From Heliopora coerulea (taxonomy: Eukaryota; Cnidaria; Anthozoa; Scleralcyonacea; Helioporidae), in NCBI GenBank assembly GCA_030142905.1, contig JASJOG010000082.1:216001-280000 (forward strand): a DNA stretch of 64,000 nt. Direction: 5' to 3'. Position numbers and translations under genes: made by a program. Numbering within the stretch: the first letter of the stretch is position 1; every line of letters starts with the position of its first letter. The notes under the pieces were generated by a model. The model searched no databases. It was not told the origin of the DNA and saw only the letters and a program-made list of their open reading frames with translations. Shown here piece after piece: positions 9,601 through 19,500 of this stretch.

Positions 9601-9949
9601 TCTTGAGAACATCAAGCTTGTTGTATCAATCGTAGGTTAATTATTCACTAAAGCTAACATTTAAATTGTAACAGTTTATTTACGTAACAGTCAATCATGT
9701 CGATTATGTAGTCAAAACAATGAAACTAATTGGAGTATCGAACGACATATTCGTTTGACTTATGAAAGCTTAGAATTAGTTGGAAATTATTTCCTTAGCG
9801 ACTTATGATGTTCGCCATTTGGTAAAAATAAAGCCCATCAGTTAATTGTCCCAGCAAGAAACGACTTTGTGTTCATTGGTCCATCGAATGAACGGAAAGC
9901 AATAAATATTTTTTTATTAATTAGACACAACAGTTTGCGGTAACGTCAC
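9601..9949 (+). other. 3' UTR and downstream DNA of the PARP14-like gene
   Basis: AT-rich sequence after the stop codon. It contains two AATAAA hexamers and no open frame of interest. It ends where the Penelope-like fragment on the other strand begins. Confidence 0.5.
9827..9832 (+). promoter_or_regulatory. Candidate polyadenylation signal AATAAA
   Basis: Canonical AATAAA, 227 bp after the stop codon. A second AATAAA at 9901-9906 is an alternative, followed by a T-rich run. Either would give a 3' UTR of about 250-330 bp. Confidence 0.5.
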
Positions 9950-11131
9950 ATTTTTTATATTGTTCAATTTTGCTGAGCTTTCGTCCTGGACACTCAGGAT
10001 TTCATCAGAGCAAGGAACTGAAGTTTTGATATCAACCTTGTGTTTGTATACGTTAATCTCTTTACATCGGATTCACGGTAATCGCGTGCTTAGTGGCGTC
10101 ACGACGTCAACTGAAAGAAAATTCATTTTGTTCCTAATGATTACTAATATGAATACTAATATGGATACTAAAAGAGATATGCACAAGAGAATTGTTAATA
10201 GGATAAAGTAAGGAAAAAAGGTCTGTCCAAGCATCATTTAAAGGCTGTCCCTCTTGCGGAATGGTGGCATGTTTGAATATTTCTATTGATTCCCGTATCC
10301 TTGTACTAAAGTAATCTTTAGGGTTGCTCAGAATGAGTGGTTTTTTCACATTCCATTCAATATGGCCCGTCTCCCAGGTGTGTTTTGCCACGGATGATTT
10401 CTCGGTTTGACCTTTAACGCAACACGTGTAATGTTCTGTTTTGCGTGGCGTAATTGTGCGTCCAGTCTCGGGTGTATCCCCCAGTCCGCATTCGCAAGGG
10501 ATGCAATAGACTCCGGGATGCTGGTTCTCTGTTTTGTCTTTATGGGTGAAAAGTCGCTGGAAGAGCTTATTGGAGATGCTATGATAGACTTTAGTATTTT
10601 CTTTTGAGAGGATTCTTCCAATTTGATGGGGTACTGGGCCGGTGTACGAGATTACTACAGTGAACATGTATTCTTGCTTTGACCTATTGGGTTTGTGATC
10701 TTCCTCAGTTATCATGTCGGTCGGGAAACCATTCTGTCCGAGAACCTTTTGAAGATGTTTGAAATCGCCATCAAGATGATTCGAATCGCAGACTGAAGGT
10801 GCTCGATGAACGAGGGCCTTGCAGACGGAGAACTTGATTCTCGGATGATGGAAGGAATGATGGAATGAACAACGATCTGTGTGTGTTGGCTTTCTGTAAA
10901 CGGTGTGGTTCAAAGTGCCATCTGATTTCGTCTGACGGCGGATGCCAAGGAAGAGAAGTGTTTTGTTTTCGTCTCGTTTTTCTACGATAAAATGAATTGA
11001 TGGATTTAGACTGTTGAGGTACTGAAGGGAAACATCAGGTTTATCTTGTCCATGAAATCATGTTGCCAGGATGTCATCAACGTGCCGTCGCCATATAGAA
11101 GGCTTGTCATTGTAAAGTTGGAGTGCTTTTG
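9950..11131 (-). mobile_element. Penelope-like retroelement fragment: RT palm end plus GIY-YIG endonuclease, inactive
   Basis: Read on the minus strand from about 11,131: LYNDKPSIWRRHVDDILA carries the reverse transcriptase catalytic VDD, then comes one in-frame TGA at 11,060-11,058. The frame then continues open through FIVEKRDENKTLLFLGI, HTVYRKPTHTDRCSFHHSFH and the thumb to the GIY-YIG endonuclease (GVYCIPCECG, then ETGRTITPRKTEHY, then SSVAKHTWETGHIEW) and a stop near 10,134. The second catalytic motif, normally YIG before ETGR, reads DTP, so the nuclease is probably dead even without the stop. The N-terminal part of the RT is absent. The 3' tail carries a hammerhead-like core at 9970-10,013. 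Confidence 0.85.
9970..10013 (-). ncRNA. Hammerhead-ribozyme-like core in the second PLE tail
   Basis: On the minus strand: TTGCT, then CTGATGA (10,008-10,002), a stem TCCTG / CAGGA with a six-base loop, then C and GAAA (9982-9979), then GCTC and AGCAA. TTGCT and AGCAA pair as stem I. The stem III bases with the last A read AGCT, which is self-complementary, the same layout as the copy at 3565-3601. The core matches CUGAUGA...GAAA fully. Confidence 0.5.
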
Positions 11132-12513
11132 GTTATCCTTTGGTTTTTCGCGATTTTTTGACAAATGTCAAACATTGGAATAAAGGTAAAAATATGATCG
11201 CTAAGCCGGAAATAATTTAGATTTGGTTCTATCTGAGTTTTATGCAAGAAAATTAGTGAAGTTTTCTAGTTCGAAAAATTGCCAAAAAAAAAAGGTAAGG
11301 TGTTTAATTTTTGATGTAGGAATTTTCGAGCTACCTGGAACTTTGGAGAAGTCAAAGTATGCCCATTGGAAAGAAGCTACAGTAGTTGTTCACTTAGTCG
11401 AGTAATTTTAAGCTATAACTTTGTAGATTTTTGGTTGGGAGAAACTACACAACGTGTAAAGGAAACATCTTGTTTTCCGGCTAGGAACACTCAAAAGGAA
11501 ATAAAAAGTTTTCGCGAGACATTTTGAGATTGCTTCTGACCACAGTGAAGGATGTGACCGTCGAATCTTGGCAACTGCAATGCTGAAATAATTCCCCAAC
11601 CTCTGGACTTCGTAAAGCGTTCTAATTCTTTATTTGGAATTCGACATTCTTTTGGTCCGGGATAAAATTCCGAGGTTGTTTAGCGACCGTAAACGTGATC
11701 CATGACTCATGGCAGGAGATTCACCGACTGCAGGTGAATCACTTCGCAAGTTAGAAGCTTGAGTTTGATTATGGCGGAAGCTCATTGTCGTTTAGCATGT
11801 GTGGGCGTGAAATTGCTTTTACGCGCGAAAAATGAAATAGCGAAACCGATCCGATAGACAATATAGTATACTTAAATTATGTAACGTTCTATCAGATCTA
11901 TCTTATGCACTGTGTACCTGTAATAAATCATACGCAACGTAATTAAAATGAAACTTCTATATGTAATTATACATATGCTCTTCTACATGGATATGTATAC
12001 CCTGTATATGCACGTATATGTATTTCCTCAGTAACGCCCATTTATGAATTGTAACAATAGTCAGCGGGTACCTTTAATCATCCGAAGAAAGTGCGATTTA
12101 AATAGATATACCTGATATCCCGCATCCGCACGTCGCTAAAGCGGAAGGAGCAGACAAGGACTACTTGTAAGAAAGTGTACGAGTTGACTGTCGAGACAAT
12201 TTCCGGGACAGTAGTTCATTATTTTCCAATTGTGACAACAGACATCAGAACACTTTAATCAGTATGACGTTTTGCGGGCCGCATTGGCGGGGTTTCGAAG
12301 ACTATGTCGCGCGCCCCGGTTTGGTGATTAAAGTAAACATATATTTGGGTAGGGAACTAAGACATAAGATCGTCCACGGGCGTAAAACTACCAGTAACAA
12401 CGAACTTTCTTTAGTTTCCTACCTATATGTATTGCTCTATCTTGCGAGATATTGAGCACTGTCAGAATCATCTTTACAAAAATATCTCTCTCTCCCTTTC
12501 TCTCTCTGACAGC
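11132..12513. other. Intergenic, no gene seen
   Basis: About 1.4 kb of AT-rich DNA with only short open stretches and no domain resemblance. The region 11,940-12,020 has many TATATG/CATATA steps. A CT run precedes the ATG at 12,514. I cannot assign a function to any part. Confidence 0.5.
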
Positions 12514-13420
12514 CATGGCGGACGGACGTCTCTATGTCTGCTCTGCTCTGACAATGATGATATGAATACGGATAAATGTACTTCTGGGTGCCTCTTATTA
12601 TGTATGACGAAACAAGCTTTTCAAGCTATTGCAATAATACAGATAACTTCAAGTGGAAAGGGTCTGTGGATGAACTGGTGCAGTTCGTGAACAAAGTGTT
12701 CGGCGACGTTAATGGCCAGCTAAATGAAGACACAAAGCACAATTGTACAACGTTTGGCTTGAAGAAGTTTCCATCCGATTTTATCATACAACCGAAACCC
12801 TAAAGATCTTTGGACTCAAAGCTCCTTAGTTAAGGGACAAGTTCTATGAGATATTGGGATTATTCATGAATCGTTCTGGTTCTGACGAACAGCCATTGCC
12901 TGTGGATCAAACTACATCGTTACAGTTCACCACATACAATGTCTCCTCCGAGCAACGAAAAAGTTTTCTGTTGAAGGAAGAATTCTTGAAGGAAATAAAT
13001 GCTGTTAGACTGATCTATCACTTCTCAAATCTCGCCTTCCTTATGGACTACAAGGTGACATCGAGACCCCGTTCACACGATACCGGTACGAAACTGCACC
13101 AGTATCCAAATATCACGGTACGAACCTGTTCACACGATTACGGTTTCACATGACAGTTTCAAATCGTTACGGTTAGCATTACGGTTTCATGCTTTTTCAT
13201 ACCGGTACCGTGTGAATGCAAGGCTTAACCGTAATAATTTCGTTACGGTTTCATTTCGTACCGGTATCGTGTGAACGGGGTCTGAAGGTAAAGTGAATCA
13301 TTATAAAGCAACTATATGTAAATTAGAACGGAAAGTTGGCTTATTGAAAGAAGAAAATAATCGCTTTATCAGGAGTGCTTTATCGGGTTTTAAAACACGA
13401 GGCGATAGCCGAGTATTTTA
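12514..13420 (+). pseudogene. Frameshifted coding relic, unrecognised family, with coiled-coil end; split by a MITE
   Basis: Begins at an ATG reading MADGRLYVCS, then needs shifts between frames: SDNDDMNTDKCTSGCLLLCM, next DNFKWKGSVDELVQFVNKVF with HNCTTFGLK, next RDKFYEILGLFMNRSGS to FLLKEEFLKEINAV, next TDLSLLKSRLPYGLQ. After the MITE at 13,064-13,283 it resumes as KVNHYKATICKLERKVGLLK and EENNR, a heptad-like coiled coil. The WKGSVDELVQFVNKVF pattern plus a coiled coil recalls uncharacterised, high-copy cnidarian proteins that often sit near retroelements. That link is from memory and is weak. At least four frame breaks make it non-functional. Confidence 0.5.
13064..13283. mobile_element. 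MITE, 220 bp, with perfect 30-bp terminal inverted repeats
   Basis: The left end (13,064-13,093), AGACCCCGTTCACACGATAC and ten more bases, is the exact reverse complement of the right end (13,254-13,283). The interior repeats the motifs GTTCACACGATTACGG and TTACGGTTTCA, so it is partly made of copies of its own ends. No coding capacity. A target-site duplication could not be defined. It interrupts the coiled-coil part of the coding relic around it. Confidence 0.85.
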
Positions 13421-13434
13421 GATCCGATAAAGCA
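13376..13434. repeat. 59-bp hairpin with 11-bp perfect arms
   Basis: TGCTTTATCGG at 13,376-13,386 and CCGATAAAGCA at 13,424-13,434 are exact inverted copies. The spacer holds a second near-palindrome (GTTTTAAAAC, then GGCGATAGCC). It may be the end of another small element inserted at the tail of the coding relic. Confidence 0.6.
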
Positions 13435-13644
13435 TGAACTGCGAGATTTTTAGATGTCTTCTAAGATGAACTTCCTGATACGCTAATTCGCAAAGAACAT
13501 TTGGAAATTTATCTTTTGTGAGCCGAAAAAAATGAACTTCTTCTTCACATATAAAGTCACATGTGTCTTTATCACATATAAAGACCCGACACGGTTATGA
13601 TTTTCTTTTGTATTTTCCTCATGAATTATTAATGAAATTTAGAA

Positions 13645-13645
<1 letters not shown>
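13435..13645. other. Unassigned spacer
   Basis: About 210 bp with a repeated CACATATAAAG motif near 13,547 and 13,573, but no recognisable gene or element. Confidence 0.4.
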
Positions 13646-13681
<36 letters not shown>

Positions 13682-13685
13682 TATG

Positions 13686-13734
<49 letters not shown>

Positions 13735-13741
13735 GTATATA

Positions 13742-13790
<49 letters not shown>
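13646..13790. repeat. (TA)n microsatellite
   Basis: About 145 bp of TA dinucleotides broken by a few GTATAT and CATATATG steps. It directly precedes the 5' end of the LINE fragment at about 13,804. Confidence 0.95.
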
Positions 13791-13793
<3 letters not shown>

Positions 13794-13803
13794 CTTACAT
13801 ACA

Positions 13804-14650
13804 TGGGCAGTGGCTAGACCTTACTTGGGGCTGGTCTAGAATGGAGAAGTAAGACGACTCCTTCCCTCCACTAGTCTGAGGGTTCATCTTGGGCAAGTGA
13901 TAGCACCCTCATGCCTTCCTACCTAGGGTTACAGGAAAGGGCAGATGGGGCTCTTAAGCCGTGGTGAAGGCAACTCATCTAGAAGGAAATTTTGATATAA
14001 AACCCTATGTAAGGTAGGTCAAGCCTGTTGTCCTTAATTTAACCTGCGAACACTTTGGCATCTGATGCGTGGCACACCGTGCACCTGTACAGGCAATGCT
14101 AATTTGATGGTGAGAGAGTGCGTTGTGTAACTGACCACTTTAAACAAGTCATTCGTGCCGGTTGTCGGTAAATCAGGTAACTCTGTCATCTTGAGTTCTT
14201 GCACACCAAAAACCCTATGGCGATGAAGGGATAGCGACGGGGGCAAGTGGAGGATGCCACTGGAAGCCCTTAGTTTGAACTTTGCACATAGGTGGTGGGA
14301 GGTAGATGGCCGCTACTCAGGACAACCTCGGGCATTCCTGGTTTTCGTGTCCTCCTTCCACAACAAAGCAGCCCTCTTTAGGGATGGCACTGCTTTCCCC
14401 TGGTAGGGAAAGGGTCTAGAAAAGGTGAACTAAAAATTGTATGCTCGAAATGACCCTGTTATCAGGTGCAGATGACTGGGCATCCACAAACGCACCCGAA
14501 CCAGCAGAAAAACAGAACTCAGTGGAACAAAAGTGTTCATTGCATCATGGAATGTAAGAACCCTATAGGATAACAAGAGAAATCATGAGCGCAAAACAGC
14601 AATAATATCAAGAGTTCTATGACGCAAAAATTGACAGAGAAATCCAAACA
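13804..14650 (+). mobile_element. RTE-like LINE, 5' end only, cut off at the satellite
   Basis: About 670 bp of GC-richer leader, unlike its surroundings, precedes a short endonuclease start. The frame reads KTELSGTKVFIASWNVRTL, a TAG stop at 14,566-14,568, DNKRNHERKTAIISRVL, then a TGA at 14,620-14,622. The A-S-W-N-V-R-T-L start followed by ERKTAIISRVL is the N-terminus of the endonuclease of RTE-type LINEs (the family often annotated as craniofacial development protein 2-like). Everything after the first endonuclease strand and helix is missing. LINE copies usually lose their 5' ends, so a copy that keeps the 5' end and loses the rest points to a breakpoint at the satellite edge. Confidence 0.7.
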
Positions 14651-15333
14651 AGATTGCGAAGGTAAAGGGGTTAACCCACGGTTTTTGGTGATTTTTCGAC
14701 CAATTTTGAAATAGCGAAATAAGGTCGAAATAGGAAAGATTAGATAAAGGAAGGTAGTTTTGCATTGATTTGAGTCATTTTAGGGTTATATTGTTGTCAA
14801 TTTGTGAGGTGGAAAAATTTGGCAAAAAGGTAAAGGGGTTAACCCACGGTTTTGGTGATTTTTCGACCAATTTTAAAATAGCGAAATAAGGTCGAAATAG
14901 GAAAGATTAGATAAAGGAAGGTAGTTTTGTGTTGATTTGAGTCATTTTAGGGTTATATTGTTGTCAATTTGTGAGGTTGAAAAATTTCGCAAAAAGGTAA
15001 AGGGGTTAACCCACGGTTTTTGGTGATTTTTCGACCAATTTTGAAATAGCGAAATAAGGTCGAAATAGGAAAGATTAGATAAAGGAAGGTAGTTTTGTAT
15101 TGATTTGAGTCATTTTAGGGTAAATCTGTGACCACTTTTTGAGGTCAAAATATTTCACAAAAAAGTAAAGGGGTTAACCCACGGTTTTTGGTGATTTTTC
15201 GACGAATTTTGAAATAGCGAAATAAGGTCGAAATAGGAAAGATTAGATAAAGGAAGGTAGTTTTGTATTGATTTGAGTCATTTTAGAGTTATATTGTTGT
15301 TAATTTGTGAGGTGGAAAAATTTGGCAAAAAGG

Positions 15334-15501
15334 TAAAGGGGTTAACCCACGGTTTTTGGTGATTTTTCGAGCAATTTTAAACTAGCGAAATAAGATGGAA
15401 ATATGAAAGATTAGCAAAGGGAAGGGAGTTTGGCATTGATTTCAGTCATTTTAAGGTAAAACTGTGATCACTTTTTGAGGTCGAAATACTTCGCGAAAAA
15501 G
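15334..15501. repeat. Class-3 divergent satellite monomer, left edge copy
   Basis: This monomer reads ATTTTAAACTAGCGAAATAA, then AGCAAAGGGAAGGGAGTTTGG, TTTCAGTC and GATCACTTTTTGAGGTCGAA. Close relatives lie at 40,195-40,362, 52,961-53,128, 58,507-58,674, 62,876-63,043 and 63,212-63,379, and a hybrid with a normal head at 48,258-48,425. It is fifth from the left end, while two copies lie close to the right end, so it may be an older type. Confidence 0.8.
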
Positions 15502-16599
15502 TAAAGGGGTTAACCCACGGTTTTTGGTGATTTTTCGACCAATTTTTAAATAGCGAAATAAGGTCGAAATAGGAAAGATTAGATAAAGGAAGGTAGTTTT
15601 GCATTGATATGAGTCAATTTATGGTTATATTATTGTCAATTTGTGAGGTGGAAAAATTTGGCAAAAAGGTAAAGGGGTTAACCCATGGTTTTTGGTGATT
15701 TTTCGACCAATTTTTAAATAGCGAAATAAGGTCGAAATAGGAAAGATTAGATAAAGGAAGGTAGTTTTGTGTTGATTTGAGTCATTTTAGAGTTATATTG
15801 TTGTCAATTTGTGAGGTTGAAAAATTTCGCAAAAAGGTAAAGGGTTTAACCCACGGTTTTTGGTGATTTTTCGACCAATTTTGAAATAGCGAAATAAGAT
15901 CGAAATAGGAAAGATTAGATATAGGAAGGTAGTTTTGTATTGATTTGAGTCATTTTAGGGTAAAACTGTGACCACTTTTTGAGGTCAAAATATTTCGCAA
16001 AAAGGTAAAGGGGTTAACCCACGGTTTTTGGTGATTTTTCGACCAATTTTTAAATAGCGAAATAAGGTCGAAATAGGAAAGATTAGATAAAGGAAGGTAG
16101 TTTTGTGTTGATTTGAGTCATTTTAGAGTTATATTGTTGTCAATTTGTGAGGTGGAAAAATTTCGCAAAAAGGTAAAGGGTTTAACCCACGGTTTTTGGT
16201 GATTTTTCGACCAATTTTGAAATAGCGAAATAAGATCGAAATAGGAAAGATTAGATATAGGAAGGTAGTTTTGTATTGATTTGAGTCATTTTAGGGTAAA
16301 ACTGTGACCACTTTTTGAGGTCAAAATATTTCGCAAAAAGGTAAAGGGGTTAACCCACGGTTTTTGGTGATTTTTCGACCAATTTTTAAATAGCGAAATA
16401 AGGTCGAAATAGGAAAGATTAGATAAAGGAAGGTAGTTTTGTATTGATTTGAGTCATTTTAGGGTAAAACTGTGACCACTTTTTGAGGTCAAAATATTTC
16501 GCAAAAAAGTAAACGGGTTAACCCACGGTTTTTGGTGATTTTTCGACCAATTTTTAAATAGCCAAATAAGGTCGAAATATGAAAGATTAGATAAAGGAA

Positions 16600-19500
16600 G
16601 GTAGTTTTGTATTGATTTGAGTCATTTTAGGGTAAAACTGTGACCACTTTTTGAGGTCAAAATATTTCGCAAAAAGGTAAAGGGGTTAACCCACGGTTTT
16701 TGGTGATTTTTCGACCAATTTTTAAATAGCGAAATAAGGTCGAAATAGGAAAGATTAGATAAAGGAAGGTAGTTTTGTATTGATTTGAGTCATTTTAGGA
16801 TAAAACTGTGACCACTTTTTGAGGTCAAAATATTTCGCAAAAAAGTAAAGGGGTTAACCCACGGTTTTTGGTGATTTTTCGACCAATTTTTAAATAGCGA
16901 AATAAGGTCGAAATAGGAAAGATTAGATAAAGGAAGGTAATTTTGTGTTGATTTGAGTCATTTTAGAGTTATATTGTTGTCAATTTGTGAGGTTGAAAAA
17001 TTTGGCAAAAAGGTAAAGGGGTTAACCCACGGTTTTTGGTGATTTTTCGACCAATTTTTAAATAGCGAAATAAGGTCGAAATAGGAAAGATTAGATAAAG
17101 GAATGTAGTTTTGTATTAATTTGAGTCATTTTAGAGTAAAACTGTCACAACTTTTTGAGGTCAAAATATTTCGCAAAAAAGTAAAGGGGTTAACCCACGG
17201 TTTTTGGTGATTTTTCGACCAATTTTTAAATAGCGAAATAAGGTCGAAATAGGAAAGATTAGATAAAGGAAGGTAGTTTTGCATTGATATGAGTCATTTT
17301 ATGGTTATATTATTGTCAATTTGTGAGGTGGAAAAATTTGGCAAAAAGGTAAAGGGGTTAACCCATGATTTTTGGTGATTTTTCGACCAATTTTTAAATA
17401 GCGAAATAAGGTCGAAATAGGAAAGATTAGATGAAGGAAGGTAGTTTTGTGTCGATTTTAGTCATTTTAGGGTTATATTGTTGTCAATTAGTGAGGTTGA
17501 AAAATTTGGCAAAAAGGTAAAGGGGTTAACCCACGGTTTTTGGTGATTTTTCGACCAATTTTTAAATAGCGAAATAAGGTCGAAATAGGAAAGATTAGAT
17601 AAAGGAAGGTAGTTTTGTGTTGATTTGAGTCATTTTAGAGTTATATTGTTGTCAATTTGTGAGGTGGAAAAATTTCGCAAAAAGGTAAAGGGTTTAACCC
17701 ACGGTTTTTGGTGATTTTTCGACCAATTTTGAAATAGCGAAATAAGATCGAAATAGGAAAGATTAGATATAGGAAGGTAGTTTTGTATTGATTTGAGTCA
17801 TTTTAGGGTAAAACTGTGACCACTTTTTGAGGTCAAAATATTTCGCAAAAAGGTAAAGGGGTTAACCCACGGTTTTTGGTGATTTTTCGACCAATTTTTA
17901 AATAGCGAAATAAGGTCGAAATAGGAAAGATTAGATAAAGGAAGGTAGTTTTGTATTGATTTGAGTCATTTTAGGGTAAAACTGTGACCACTTTTTGAGG
18001 TCAAAATATTACGCAAAAAAGTAAAGGGGTTAACCCACGGTTTTTGGTGATTTTTCGACCAATTTTTAAATAGCGAAATAAGGTCGGAATATGAAAGATT
18101 AGATAAAGGAAGGTAGTTTTGCATTGATATGAGTCATTTTATGGTTATATTATTGTCAATTTGTGAGGTGGAAAAATTTGGCAAAAAGGTAAAGGGGTTA
18201 ACCCATGGTTTTTGGTGATTTTTCGACCAATTTTTAAATAGCGAAATAAGGTCGAAATAGGAAAGATTAGATAAAGGAAGGTAGTTTTGTATTGATTTGA
18301 GTCATTTTAGGATAAAACTGTGACCACTTTTTGAGGTCAAAATATTTCGCAAAAAAGTAAAGGGGTTAATCCACAGTTTTTGGTGATTTTTCGACCAATT
18401 TTTAAATAGCGAAATAAGGTCGAAATAGGAAAGATTAGATAAAGGAAGGTAGTTTTGTGTTGATTTGAGTCATTTTAGAGTTATATTGTTGTCAATTTGT
18501 GAGGTGGAAAAATTTCGCAAAAAGGTAAAGGGTTTAACCCACGGTTTTTGGTGATTTTTCGACCAATTTTGAAATAGCGAAATAAGATCGAAATAGGAAA
18601 GATTAGATATAGGAAGGTAGTTTTGTATTGATTTGAGTCATTTTAGGGTAAAACTGTGACCACTTTTTGAGGTCAAAATATTTCGCAAAAAGGTAAAGGG
18701 GTTAACCCACGGTTTTTGGTGATTTTTCGACCAATTTTTAAATAGCGAAATAAGGTCGAAATAGGAAAGATTAGATAAAGGAAGGTAGTTTTGTATTGAT
18801 TTGAGTCATTTTAGGGTAAAACTGTGACCACTTTTTGAGGTCAAAATATTTCACAAAAAGGTAAAGGGGTTAACCCACGGTTTTTGGTGATTTTTCGACC
18901 AATTTTTTAATAGCGAAATAAGGTCGAAATAGGAAAGATTAGATAAAGGAAGGTAGTTTTGTATTGATTTGAGTCATTTTAGGATAAAACTGTCACAACT
19001 TTTTGAGGTCAAAATATTTCGCAAAAAAGTAAAGGGGTTAACCCACGGTTTTTGGTGATTTTTCGACCAATTTTGAAATAGCGAAATATGGTCGAAATAG
19101 GAAAGATTAGATAAAGGAATGTAGTTTTGTATTAATTTGAGTCATTTTAGAGTAAAACTGTCACAACTTTTTGAGGTCAAAATATTTCGCAAAAAAGTAA
19201 AGGGGTTAACCCACGGTTTTTGGTGATTTTTCGACCAATTTTTAAATAGCGAAATAAGGTCGAAATAGGAAAGATTAGATAAAGGAAGGTAGTTTTGCAT
19301 TGATATGAGTCATTTTATGGTTATATTATTGTCAATTTGTGAGGTGGAAAAATTTCGCAAAAAGGTAAAGGGTTTAACCCACGGTTTTTGGTGATTTTTC
19401 GACCAATTTTGAAATAGCGAAATAAGATCGAAATAGGAAAGATTAGATATAGGAAGGTAGTTTTGTATTGATTTGAGTCATTTTAGGGTAAAACTGTGAC

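Noticed and set aside
11223..11405. Small open frame and a GAAAAATTGCC...AAAAGGTAAGG stretch resembling the satellite tail
   Set aside because: The likeness is limited to A-rich text around one short motif, with no GGGTTAACCC head and no 168-bp spacing. The open frame has no recognisable features.
13563..13817. Tyr/Ile-rich open frame
   Set aside because: It is a translation of the (TA)n tract.
14034..14246. Minus-strand open frame in the LINE leader
   Set aside because: No domain resemblance, and it lies opposite the 5' leader of a plus-strand LINE.
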